From positions 1-42,431 of the IMG/VR virus record IMGVR_UViG_3300025122_000038: a stretch of DNA of 42,431 nucleotides. One strand, 5' to 3'. The notes beneath the pieces were generated by a model. It was not told where the DNA came from. It was given only the letters and a program-made list of their open reading frames with translations, and did no database searches. The stretch comes from a virus. Every line of letters begins with the position of its first letter. Position 1 is the first letter of the stretch. This document shows, piece by piece, positions 1 through 6,714 of the stretch. Made by a program: the position numbers and the translations under genes.

Positions 1-47
1 CGGACAACCACATAGTTGGCGGTCCTTTCGATGAGCGTGATCCTCAT
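1..47 (-). CDS. Unknown protein, 5' fragment
   Basis: The first 15 codons of a minus-strand gene running off the left edge (begins MRITLIERTANYVVV). Its ATG overlaps the stop of the upstream gene in an ATGA, and a purine-rich GGAGGA stretch lies upstream, so translational coupling is likely. Too little is present to name it. Confidence 0.6.
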   Translation of the reverse strand, partial: MRITLIERTANYVVV

Positions 48-478
48 GGCACGTCCTCCTCGCCGCCCGGCATGGGGGCTTCCTCCCAGCCATCCCAGCC
101 GTGTTTATCTTCAAGGGCCTGGACGGTAAACCGCGCTGCATCCTCGCGGCAGTCTCCATCCCAGGAAACGCTGTGCCAATGATCGCAGATGCCGCACTCA
201 TAGAACTGAGGTTTCTGGGTCATGTCCATCTCCTCCACCTTGCGTTTGGTGGTGACGAGAACTTGGGTGATGTGGTGCATGGCAACCCTGATGGTGTTGA
301 GTTCAAGGAGCAGCTTGGCGTTCTCGCGCTTGAGGTTGCCCTCGGATTTGATGAGGCGGGTTACGTCAAGGTTGGTTTTGACGTGGGCCACGGCATGGAT
401 CGCGGCTTCGCAGTTGTGGCACAGCGCCCCGCTTTCGGGGGCGTGGTGTTCTCCACAGCCTGAGCATTCGGCACTCAT
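44..478 (-). CDS. Small zinc-ribbon/coiled-coil protein, unknown
   Basis: A 144-residue protein. The N-terminus carries two CxxC pairs (CSGCGEHH near residue 5 and CHNC near 20), a probable zinc ribbon. A charged helical stretch (about 35-85) follows, then a C-terminal part with another CxxC (YECGICDHWH). The start is chosen because its ATG overlaps the previous stop (ATGA at 475-478) and GGAGGAAGC lies just upstream. An internal ATG after GGAGGAG (MDMTQKP) could start a shorter product, so this may be a fusion of two small proteins. Function unknown. Confidence 0.6.
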   Translation of the reverse strand: MSAECSGCGEHHAPESGALCHNCEAAIHAVAHVKTNLDVTRLIKSEGNLKRENAKLLLELNTIRVAMHHITQVLVTTKRKVEEMDMTQKPQFYECGICDHWHSVSWDGDCREDAARFTVQALEDKHGWDGWEEAPMPGGEEDVP

Positions 479-615
479 GATGCTTCCTCCTCGGTTTCGG
501 GGTTCATAATATCGCAGGCGCGGTCGAGCACCTTGTCGCCGTCCTCGCCCCGGTAGCCGGGGCCGAACGGTGTGTCGTGGGTCTTGATGCCCAGTTCCTC
601 GGCAGCCTGGGTCAT
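475..615 (-). CDS. Small hypothetical protein
   Basis: 46 residues starting MTQAAEELGIKTHD. The start is supported by GGAGGAAAC eight bases upstream and by overlap with the preceding stop at 612-615. A longer reading exists upstream but ignores this site. Acidic C-terminus (NPETEEEAS). Coupled by stop-start overlaps to genes on both sides. No family recognised. Confidence 0.6.
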   Translation of the reverse strand: MTQAAEELGIKTHDTPFGPGYRGEDGDKVLDRACDIMNPETEEEAS

Positions 616-980
616 GGCGTTTCCTCCAGCCAAATTTTCTTGTTTGAAAATTGCAGACTTTTCTTTTCCGCCAGCCAAAGCGGCACGAGGATCGCGTCAT
701 CGTAAGTCTGCTTGATTTGGCTGGTCGGCAGAACGGCTGACGAGCCGTCGAAGCACGTGACAACGACTGCCTTGTCGCTTATCTGGCGCATCTCGGCAGG
801 CTTGCACTTCAGAAACGGCTTGACCTTGGGCTTGTCGCCGTTCTTGGCTTTCTCGAAGGCGGCGGTGCCTCTCGGGGTGAGGGTGTCGTCGCCGCGAAGC
901 CAGCGGCGCTGGACCCAAAACGTGACGTTTTCATACTCCAGTTTGAGAGCCTTTTTGGTTTCCTGCACGATCTTGAACAT
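612..980 (-). CDS. Hypothetical protein
   Basis: 122 residues, basic, beginning MFKIVQETKKALK. It has a strong ribosome-binding site (GGAGGTAAC) in the leader motif shared by most left-arm genes. The sequence suggests a small alpha/beta protein (VVVTCFDGSSAVLP in the middle) with no catalytic motif that I recognise. It ends in an overlap with the next gene, so 44-980 looks like one translationally coupled group. Confidence 0.65.
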   Translation of the reverse strand: MFKIVQETKKALKLEYENVTFWVQRRWLRGDDTLTPRGTAAFEKAKNGDKPKVKPFLKCKPAEMRQISDKAVVVTCFDGSSAVLPTSQIKQTYDDAILVPLWLAEKKSLQFSNKKIWLEETP

Positions 981-1003
981 TGGTTACCTCCATTGGTTGG
1001 TCG

Positions 1004-1061
1004 TGACGCACACTGGTGCATCGTCATGCTGCACTGCTTCATGCAACATGCCGCTGCGTCA
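1004..1061 (-). promoter_or_regulatory. Intergenic inverted repeat (TGACGCA...TGCGTCA)
   Basis: TGACGCA at 1004-1010 is the inverse complement of TGCGTCA at 1055-1061. Shorter GCATG/CATGC elements lie between them. One arm contains the stop codon (1059-1061) of the gene upstream on the minus strand. A related element sits at the same relative place at 1893-1952. Possible roles are an RNA processing site, transcript-end stabiliser or attenuator; there is no U-tract, so it is not a classical terminator. Confidence 0.5.
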
Positions 1062-1286
1062 GTCGTCCTTTTCTCCACTGGCGGGCAGCTTGTGACCAAC
1101 TGCGTTGGTGCCGGTCGTTGAGCCAACGTCAGTCCGCACCATGTAGGGGAAGCGCGTGAACGCACGTTCGATGGTTCCTTGCGTGGTGAACACGCGCTGG
1201 TCGTCCATCGACAGGTACGTGCGAAGAGGCCTCTTCATTCTCTTCATAGCGTGACGTGCGAGAGGGGGTATATCCTTGAGTTTCAT
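1059..1286 (-). CDS. Small basic hypothetical protein
   Basis: 75 residues beginning MKLKDIPPLARHAMKRMKRPLRTYL. The start is chosen because AGAGGAGATGCC lies directly upstream; a longer in-frame extension to 1358 has no such site. The N-terminal third is rich in Lys and Arg, and the C-terminus is acidic (SGEKDD). Only ten bases separate it from the HAD phosphatase stop, so the two are probably co-transcribed. No family recognised. Confidence 0.6.
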   Translation of the reverse strand: MKLKDIPPLARHAMKRMKRPLRTYLSMDDQRVFTTQGTIERAFTRFPYMVRTDVGSTTGTNAVGHKLPASGEKDD

Positions 1287-1296
1287 GGCATCTCCT

Positions 1297-1878
1297 CTAA
1301 AAATTACCGGGGGCCACCTGGGCAACCCGGATGCCGTGGCTGCGCCACATATCGACAACGCCCTGGCGGTCTTCGAAGACCAAGTCGGGCTTCATGTCCT
1401 TCGCCAAGAGCGTGGTGTACATGTCGAACTTGACCTTCACGTCGGGGCGGTGGTCGCCCGCCCTGCGGAACAGGACAAGGTCTGCATTGATGCCGTGCTC
1501 CTCCAGCCAGAACATCGTGTCGTGCTCGGCCACATCTGAGCGGCCAGTGGCGATGATCAGTTTGTGATGGCCGGAGATACGCAGCGCGTTGAACACGGCG
1601 ACCATCTCTTCGATGGGGTTGTCATCGATGACGGCATCGAAGAAGGCGTCCCAGTTGGGTTTGAACGCAGCCTGGGCAGATGCCAGGGGCATGACAACGG
1701 TGTCGTTATGGTCCTCGGCAAAACCAAGGGTTACTACGGTTGTTTCTGTGGTCTCCATGGCCATGACCCGGAACTTCTGGTCGTTGTAGGTGATGGCGCT
1801 GCCCACCATCAGGCGGATGTAGTGGAGACGATGGTCGAGGTTGGCCAGCGTCCCGTCGAGATCGAATATGATGTTCAT
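1297..1878 (-). CDS. HAD-type phosphatase, polynucleotide 3'-phosphatase-like
   Basis: 193 residues. HAD motif I is at the extreme N-terminus (FDLDGTLA, residues 5-12, nucleophile D6). Motif II is IIATGRS. The end reads DRQGVVDMWRSHGI, which matches the DDRQxVVxMWR signature I know from the C-terminal phosphatase domain of T4 polynucleotide kinase. The kinase domain is absent, so it would remove 3'-phosphates (or phosphate from another nucleic-acid end) without phosphorylating 5' ends. The start follows the common GGAGGTAAC leader. Nuclease-damaged tRNA or DNA ends are plausible substrates; a generic nucleotide phosphatase is the alternative. Confidence 0.75.
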   Translation of the reverse strand: MNIIFDLDGTLANLDHRLHYIRLMVGSAITYNDQKFRVMAMETTETTVVTLGFAEDHNDTVVMPLASAQAAFKPNWDAFFDAVIDDNPIEEMVAVFNALRISGHHKLIIATGRSDVAEHDTMFWLEEHGINADLVLFRRAGDHRPDVKVKFDMYTTLLAKDMKPDLVFEDRQGVVDMWRSHGIRVAQVAPGNF

Positions 1879-1914
1879 GGTTACCTCCAGTTGGTTGTGA
1901 TGCTGGCGCATCGT

Positions 1915-1941
1915 GACGCAGCACCAGCGTGATGCTGCGTC
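1915..1941 (-). promoter_or_regulatory. Intergenic hairpin in left arm
   Basis: A perfect 9-bp stem, GACGCAGCA (1915-1923) with TGCTGCGTC (1933-1941), and a 9-base loop. It lies between the stop at 1950 and the next gene's ribosome-binding site, within an element related to the one at 1004-1061. No U-tract follows. Confidence 0.55.
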
Positions 1942-1949
1942 CCGCTGCG

Positions 1950-2165
1950 TCAGAGAACGTCTTCGAAATAGGGTCGGGCGGCGAGAAAGAGAATGAAGCA
2001 TCCCACGTTGAAGAGAGCCCGATCACGCCAGCTTTCCTCATCGTATTCCCATGACCCGATCTTGCGGGCCAGGGCGTTGAGGCGAATGCCGTAGCCACAG
2101 TCGCAGGGCTGACCAAAAATTGCCCAACCAATGTGTAACAAGCTGTTGCCGATGTACTCACGCAT
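1950..2165 (-). CDS. Small hypothetical protein with hydrophobic C-terminal segment
   Basis: 71 residues starting MREYIGNSLLHIGWAIFG. A CDC motif is near residue 21 and a hydrophobic segment (FNVGCFILFLAA) lies near the C-terminus, so it may associate with the membrane. The frame stays open upstream through the tRNA gene, but the true start is the ATG after GGAGGTAACACCC. Function unknown. Confidence 0.6.
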   Translation of the reverse strand: MREYIGNSLLHIGWAIFGQPCDCGYGIRLNALARKIGSWEYDEESWRDRALFNVGCFILFLAARPYFEDVL

Positions 2166-2171
2166 GGGTGT

Positions 2172-2202
2172 TACCTCCAGTATTGTCTGAGCAGGGTTGG
2201 AG
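2172..2202. repeat. 31-bp leader repeat, copy 1 (pair at 4748-4778)
   Basis: This 31-base stretch matches 4748-4778 at 29 of 31 positions. On the minus strand both copies end in the ribosome-binding site CTGGAGGTA of the next gene. Copy 1 also contains the 3' end and CCA of the tRNA-Cys; copy 2 has no tRNA next to it. Confidence 0.7.
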
Positions 2203-2273
2203 TAGCGGACGGGACTTGAACCCGCATCGTCTGGATTTGCAATCCAGTGCATAACCATTTCTGCCACCGCCAC
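2198..2273 (-). tRNA. tRNA-Cys (GCA)
   Basis: A complete cloverleaf can be drawn on the minus strand. The acceptor stem pairs GTGGCGG with CCGCTAC (one G-U). The anticodon stem is CTGGA/TCCAG around loop TTGCAAA, giving anticodon GCA. The T arm is GCGGG TTCAAGT CCCGT. The discriminator base is U, usual for tRNA-Cys, and CCA is encoded. It sits between the VWA metallopeptidase and the 71-residue protein, inside the same minus-strand transcription unit. Confidence 0.9.
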
Positions 2274-2309
2274 TATAAAAGCCACATAGTATAAAGCGGT
2301 GGGGGAGGG

Positions 2310-3740
2310 TTACCCCTCTCCCTTGCCGAACTTCACCTGGACGCACTCGCCGAACGGTGGCGGGCCTCCCCACCACGCGCCTGTCGTTGCCCAGATCACG
2401 GGATACGGCGGCTCTTCCTTGGGGAAGGTGTTGTCGCCGCCGTCTGTAAAGAACACCACGATGTCGAAGTCGGCGTCGAGCCCAAGTGCCTGAGCCTTGG
2501 AGAATGGTGCGGTGAAGCGTGTGCCACCTTCCCGTTCGCGGACCAACTCGACCTCGTCGCCCATCTCGTATTCCTTGGGCTCGGAGGCATCATGATCGAA
2601 CTGGATCATGGTGATCGTCTCGGGCGTGAGTTCTTCGAAGATGAAATCCACGTCCGACATGAATTGGCTGAACTCGGGCGTGCTCACCGAACCGCTGGCG
2701 TCAACGAAGAACCCGACATGACCCATGCCCTCTTTCTGGGTCGTAGGCATGATCAAGTCGCTGCTCATGTGGTATCGGTTGGGCCTGTCGAACGAGAAGT
2801 CGTTGGGTAACTTCTCCTGGAGGGCCTCGCGCAAGACATCTTGCCAGTCCTGGCTCTCCTGTCTTCCGGCCTCGACGGCCTCGGACAAGGTGGCGGGCAT
2901 GTTGCCCCTCGCCTTGGCGATGTTCTCGGCCTGGATGATGCGCTTCTCAAGATCGCGCTCGGCCTTCTGCATCTCCTCCTCTGAGAGGTCGGTGCCGTCC
3001 TCGTTGGTGAGTTGGGTCACTGAGCCCCAGGGGCAATCGCCCTCGTCGCCGGTTCCCTCCTCGTCCTCCTCGGCCTTGTCGTCGTCGGCACCTTTTCCGG
3101 TGTCGCCTTCTTCCTCGTCCAGTTCTTCCTGGCCGTCATCACCGGGGGTGTCGCCGTCCTCGCAGGGATCGCTATCGGCATTTCCTCCGGGGCCTTTCTC
3201 GTCGCCAGGAGGTGGGGGCGGTCCCTCGCCGTCCTCTGGCGCGGACTTGAGCAATTCGTACACCTCCTCGAATGTCATTCCGATGTAGTCCCAGCTAAAG
3301 AGCCCATCCTTGGGCATCTTGTAGTAGGGATCGCGGGAGGGGCAATCGCCCTCGTCGCCTTTGGCAGTCCCGCCGCCAAGTGTGACGATGATCAGGTTGA
3401 TCACGTAGTCCATGGCGTTGTTGGCGAGGCGTTGGTCGAGGTTCTTGCCGCGAAGATGGTGCTTGTAGAGAACGTGCAACACCTCATGCAGCATCACAAA
3501 GTACAGCTTGTACTCGGAACACTTGTTGACCCAGGCCGGGTTCCAGATGAGAACCTTGCCGTTGGTCCCCATGGTCCCGGAGGAGACAGGGGTGCGTACC
3601 AAGCCGAGTAACAGCGTGGCTATGAAGGGCTGGCGTATCATCAGGCGCTTGATCGCGCTAAGGATGACGGCCTCGCCTTTCTTGACCTCGGCCTCCCAGT
3701 TGAGAAGGGCCACGGTCGAGGTGTCTGTCTTGGGTGTCAT
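2310..3740 (-). CDS. Metallopeptidase with VWA-like domain (DUF2201/COG3864-like)
   Basis: 476 residues. The N-terminal domain carries a zincin motif HEVLH at residues 85-89 in HEVLHVLYKHH, followed by the NNAMDYVIN segment typical of this peptidase group. Residues about 165-240 are an acidic, Pro/Gly-rich low-complexity linker. The C-terminal part has a VWA fold with MIDAS motif DASGS near residue 345 and a later FTDGGD. The start follows GGAGGTAATC. It is encoded with a DUF3150-like protein and a MoxR-type ATPase, the usual partners of such VWA proteins. Family knowledge suggests a chaperone-like complex acting through the metal site. Automated pipelines may call it CobT-like, but the HExxH argues for a different activity. 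Confidence 0.8.
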   Translation of the reverse strand: MTPKTDTSTVALLNWEAEVKKGEAVILSAIKRLMIRQPFIATLLLGLVRTPVSSGTMGTNGKVLIWNPAWVNKCSEYKLYFVMLHEVLHVLYKHHLRGKNLDQRLANNAMDYVINLIIVTLGGGTAKGDEGDCPSRDPYYKMPKDGLFSWDYIGMTFEEVYELLKSAPEDGEGPPPPPGDEKGPGGNADSDPCEDGDTPGDDGQEELDEEEGDTGKGADDDKAEEDEEGTGDEGDCPWGSVTQLTNEDGTDLSEEEMQKAERDLEKRIIQAENIAKARGNMPATLSEAVEAGRQESQDWQDVLREALQEKLPNDFSFDRPNRYHMSSDLIMPTTQKEGMGHVGFFVDASGSVSTPEFSQFMSDVDFIFEELTPETITMIQFDHDASEPKEYEMGDEVELVREREGGTRFTAPFSKAQALGLDADFDIVVFFTDGGDNTFPKEEPPYPVIWATTGAWWGGPPPFGECVQVKFGKGEG

Positions 3741-3826
3741 GATTACCTCCATATTGGCTGGTTAATAGAGAGAACGTACATCGTGATGCCGCGCGCTCTA
3801 CGCGACATCCCGCTACACGTCAGCGG

Positions 3827-4744
3827 CTAGTTGGTGTAGGAGAATACGCCGCCCAGGGCGTCGAGCATTTCCTCGGCCTCATCGGCCACGTCCTTACGCA
3901 GCTTGTCGCCCTCGACGCCCTCCTCGCGGAGGTCTTTCGGATCGTGGACGGTCAGCTTGGCCAGCTTCCTGGCCAGCTTGTCCTGTTTCGGATCGTTGGT
4001 CAGGTTGAGGCCGGGGAGCACGTCGGCCAGTCCCGCCATCCGATCGATGAGGCTGTTGCGGAACGTGCGCGTCCGCTTGGTGCCTTCGATCTCGCCGCCG
4101 AACTCGCGCAGGGCCTTGAGCATACCCTCCAGTTCCTCGGCCACGCGCTGGTGGGTCTCCTCGGTCAGCGTGACCATCCGTTTCCGGTCCTTGTCGATGG
4201 CGTCGGCCTGGAGTTTCTCGACCCTCGCCTGATCCAGGTCGAGGATGGTGTTGGTGCGGTCGGGGATGACCTCGACCTCGCGTTCGATGCTGAAGCAGGC
4301 GCGAACGTCTGCTTTGTTGGGATAGTCAGCTTCGTTGAACATGTCGCCCAAGTCCTTCTTGGCCTCGGCCAGCACGTCATCCCAGGCCTCGACAAACACA
4401 TCCACCTTCGCCCAGAAGCGGGCGACGAGGTCATCCATGATCCGCTCGTAGCTGGCGAACCTCTTGGTTCCAATGATGCGGAACCCATCGTCTTGCCAGC
4501 AACCGGTCAGGTCGATATGGGTGTTGCGGAGCAGGCCCCTGACGATCTTGATGTCCTTGTAGGCCTGATTGTTGGGGTTGATCAGGGACTTCACAGCCTT
4601 GGCCGCGCCGTCGCTGCATCCCATCAGCGTGACCAGCTTATCGGTGGCCGGGTTGTCCTTCTTCTCGACGCCCATCAGCTTGGTGCTGATGCGGACCAAG
4701 CAGGCGCGCTGCCTGATGTCCACGTCCTTGGTTCTAACGGTCAT
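3827..4744 (-). CDS. DUF3150-like helical protein
   Basis: 305 residues starting MTVRTKDVDIRQRACLV, after GGAGGTAGCT. Mostly helical and charged, with long coiled-coil-prone stretches around residues 180-230 and at the C-terminus. Size, composition and position between a MoxR ATPase and a VWA metallopeptidase match the DUF3150 family as I remember it; no catalytic motif is visible. It probably acts as an adaptor or substrate-binding part of the ATPase-VWA complex. The family call rests mainly on context and should be tested by profile search. Confidence 0.6.
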   Translation of the reverse strand: MTVRTKDVDIRQRACLVRISTKLMGVEKKDNPATDKLVTLMGCSDGAAKAVKSLINPNNQAYKDIKIVRGLLRNTHIDLTGCWQDDGFRIIGTKRFASYERIMDDLVARFWAKVDVFVEAWDDVLAEAKKDLGDMFNEADYPNKADVRACFSIEREVEVIPDRTNTILDLDQARVEKLQADAIDKDRKRMVTLTEETHQRVAEELEGMLKALREFGGEIEGTKRTRTFRNSLIDRMAGLADVLPGLNLTNDPKQDKLARKLAKLTVHDPKDLREEGVEGDKLRKDVADEAEEMLDALGGVFSYTN

Positions 4745-4747
4745 AGC

Positions 4748-4778
4748 TACCTCCAGCATTGTCTGAGCAGGGTTGAAG
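4748..4778. repeat. 31-bp leader repeat, copy 2
   Basis: Matches 2172-2202 at 29 of 31 positions and supplies the ribosome-binding site of the DUF3150-like gene. A short CCACA/TGTGG hairpin (about 4782-4797) lies just upstream on the minus strand, where copy 1 has its tRNA. Confidence 0.7.
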
Positions 4779-4804
4779 AGCCACAGAGTAGATGTGGGTC
4801 GAGG

Positions 4805-4826
4805 GTGAGGGTGCTTAGACCCTCAC
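4805..4826 (-). promoter_or_regulatory. Hairpin over the ATPase stop codon
   Basis: An 8-bp perfect stem GTGAGGGT (4805-4812) with ACCCTCAC (4819-4826). The 6-base loop contains the stop codon (4815-4817) of the ATPase gene. No U-tract. It may modulate read-through or transcript stability between the ATPase and the DUF3150-like gene. Confidence 0.55.
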
Positions 4827-5915
4827 GCTCGGGTGATCTTGCCGCCACTTGGTGAAGGCGACGGTCTCTTGCAACTCGGGCTTGGCCGAGATGATGTCGA
4901 TGGCGAACACCGCCTGAAACTCCTCGGGGAGCCGGTTGACGTAGGCGAAGACGGCGTCGATGTTGGTCTCGGTAACGCCGCCGACACACATGCCGATGAC
5001 GGCGTAGCAGGCGGCGACGCTGCCCTCGACACCAGCCTCGGGCACCTTGGCCTTGAGCGGATCGCGGACGATCTTGGGGAACGTTTCGATCTGGGTGTGG
5101 ATGTCCAGGTAGCTGCACACCTCGACGGCCACGCCCTCGGAGACCAGCCCGCCGATGAACATCTCGCGAAGGGCTTTGTCCTCGACGGTGCGAACCACTT
5201 TGTCCACCTCCTCCCACAAGCGCGGAGAGGGGAAGCAGATATCCCCCTTCTCAAACATGTGGAACAACTCGGGCCGGAGCCTGACGAAGTTGGGGATGCG
5301 AAAGTCGCCCCCTTTGCCCAGCATGTGCCGCGCCCAGGCCTCTACATCCGCCACCAGTTCGAAGTGGGAGAAGCGATTGTAAATCTGGGCACCCACCTTG
5401 TTGGTGTTCGCGGCGTCCTGCTTGCGGTTGCCCGCCGCCAGTAGCCGCCAGTCCTTGGGGAAGAAGTAGCTATCCCCAATGTGGCGATCGTAGACCAACT
5501 GGCTGAGACCGTTGGTTACCATGGGAGCGCCCTGGGGGAGTTCATCCAGGAAGAGGCAGCCGTACTTGGCGTGGCGTCCGGTGTCGGGAAGGATGGACGA
5601 GGCCAGGAAGCGTGTGACCATCTCTTCCTTGTCGAGCATGGGGCCACCCTTAACGTCGAGGATGTCCATGAGGACAACGCGCAGATCGATCCAGCAAAAG
5701 GTCTTGTCCCGGTCCATGTTCTCGGGCGAGCCACCCTTGAAGTCCCAGAATGTGAGGCCCTTGGCCTCGGCCCACTCTCGGGCGTATTGGCGCATCCCCT
5801 GGGACTTGCCGATGCCGCTGGCACCGTGGACGTAGACCGGCATGTTTTGGGCAAACGACCACGCGATGATGGCGGGCAGCTTGTCCATGGAAATCTTGAG
5901 CAATTGAGTACCCAT
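4815..5915 (-). CDS. MoxR-type AAA+ ATPase
   Basis: 366 residues. Walker A is GASGIGKS (31-38), Walker B is LFLDE (121-125), a sensor-1-like AAGN is near 160, and an arginine-finger candidate R181 is in YNRF. Length and layout match MoxR/CobS-like AAA+ proteins, which remodel protein complexes together with VWA partners. The start ATG follows GGAGGTAACCA. Downstream genes encode the DUF3150-like protein and the HExxH-VWA protein in that order. CobS-type cobaltochelatase subunits are close relatives, common in phages and often over-annotated; no cobalamin gene is nearby, so I keep the generic name. Confidence 0.85.
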   Translation of the reverse strand: MGTQLLKISMDKLPAIIAWSFAQNMPVYVHGASGIGKSQGMRQYAREWAEAKGLTFWDFKGGSPENMDRDKTFCWIDLRVVLMDILDVKGGPMLDKEEMVTRFLASSILPDTGRHAKYGCLFLDELPQGAPMVTNGLSQLVYDRHIGDSYFFPKDWRLLAAGNRKQDAANTNKVGAQIYNRFSHFELVADVEAWARHMLGKGGDFRIPNFVRLRPELFHMFEKGDICFPSPRLWEEVDKVVRTVEDKALREMFIGGLVSEGVAVEVCSYLDIHTQIETFPKIVRDPLKAKVPEAGVEGSVAACYAVIGMCVGGVTETNIDAVFAYVNRLPEEFQAVFAIDIISAKPELQETVAFTKWRQDHPSVRV

Positions 5916-5979
5916 TGGTTACCTCCATTGGTTGGGCAGTATTGACGTATCACCAAGAGCACCGGGTCGATGCGCTTGG

Positions 5980-6008
5980 CGATACGCCGCTATCCCAGCG
6001 GCGTATCG
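5980..6008 (-). promoter_or_regulatory. Perfect 12-bp stem-loop between left-arm genes
   Basis: CGATACGCCGCT (5980-5991) pairs perfectly with AGCGGCGTATCG (5997-6008) around a 5-base loop. It lies about 65 bases upstream of the ATPase start on the minus strand. No U-tract. It is the strongest of the hairpins that punctuate the left arm. Confidence 0.65.
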
Positions 6009-6103
6009 GAAGGCGGCACGTGGCTGGCAAGGCCTGTCGCCGCATGAGTTACAGCATGTTTACCTCCCGGAAAAACCACATGGGAGCGCCTATTGCCTCG
6101 GCA

Positions 6104-6283
6104 CTACTTGGTGGCGGTGATGTAGCGGCGCGTGTCGATGTTCTTGAAGTGGTCGAGGTTGTCGTCGCTGTGCATGTACATGAACAGGCCAGCGTAGACG
6201 GGGCTGTTCTCGTCATCGGAGAGAACGCCGACTGCGATGGCGTTGTCGAACGCCGCCTCGGCGTCGCGGATAGTGGTGGCCAT
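6104..6283 (-). CDS. Small acidic hypothetical protein
   Basis: 59 residues beginning MATTIRDAEAAFDNAIAVG and ending RRYITATK. The start follows GGAGGTAGCAAC in the leader motif shared by the left arm, which is the main reason for accepting it over the overlapping Arg/Ser-rich reading in another frame. Acidic middle (SDDENSP) and an aromatic FMYMHSDDN segment. It is the first protein gene of the minus-strand arm. Function unknown. Confidence 0.7.
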   Translation of the reverse strand: MATTIRDAEAAFDNAIAVGVLSDDENSPVYAGLFMYMHSDDNLDHFKNIDTRRYITATK

Positions 6284-6299
6284 GTTGCTACCTCCATTA

Positions 6300-6679
6300 T
6301 GTTTCGTAATGCAGCCCGCTCAAGCTGGCTGCATTGGGTAACGTAAGAGAGAGTAGTAGCGGCTGTTGTTTTTGTCGCACCACTGGAGCCGCTAATAGCG
6401 CGTCCCGGCGTTACGGAGTGGAGTACCGTCGCCTCCGCTCGGCTTGTCAGGCCTCACGGTGCAGCGAACCGGGGATAAGACCTAAAGCGCTCCCCTCAAG
6501 GCGAGGATCAAAGCAGCCCATATCTGGTTACCAACCCGGCTCACTCCACTGCTCACGATGGTGGACACTCCGGCGGGGCTGTTCCCAGCGGTTTGTTTCA
6601 GCCAACTGCTCCTCAAGTATGAGGCGGGGCCATCCAGGGGAGTTGCCTCCCCAGCCCGGTGATCTCCGGGCGTGTCGCT
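6300..6679 (-). ncRNA. Candidate structured RNA or long leader
   Basis: No convincing protein gene lies here. On the minus strand there is a run of short perfect stems: CCCGG/CCGGG, GGGGAG-GCAA-CTCCCC and GCTG-GGAA-CAGC (both with GNRA tetraloops), CCTCA-TACT-TGAGG, CCTC-GCCTT-GAGG, and AATGCAGC/GCTGCATT at 6308-6335. The loops are GNRA only on the minus strand, which argues for that orientation. It starts just downstream of a possible promoter and ends at the ribosome-binding site of the first left-arm gene. It matches no riboswitch, tmRNA or RNase P consensus that I can recall. The boundaries are guesses. Confidence 0.45.
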
Positions 6680-6685
6680 CCCCCT

Positions 6686-6714
6686 TCTGTACCCGAACAA
6701 GAGAGGGGTGTCAA
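6686..6714 (-). promoter_or_regulatory. Possible sigma70-type promoter for the left arm
   Basis: On the minus strand a perfect -35 TTGACA (6709-6714), a 17-base spacer and a weak -10 TACAGA (6686-6691). The predicted start near 6679 coincides with the 5' edge of the structured stretch. The -10 matches consensus at only three of six positions. Confidence 0.4.

Noticed and set aside
1950-2285. A 111-residue version of the 71-residue protein
   Set aside because: The extra N-terminal part is read through the tRNA-Cys gene; the internal ATG after GGAGGTAAC is the better start.
2310-5915. Naming the ATPase and VWA genes cobS and cobT
   Set aside because: The VWA protein has an HExxH peptidase motif, the middle protein is not a cobaltochelatase part, and no cobalamin genes are present.
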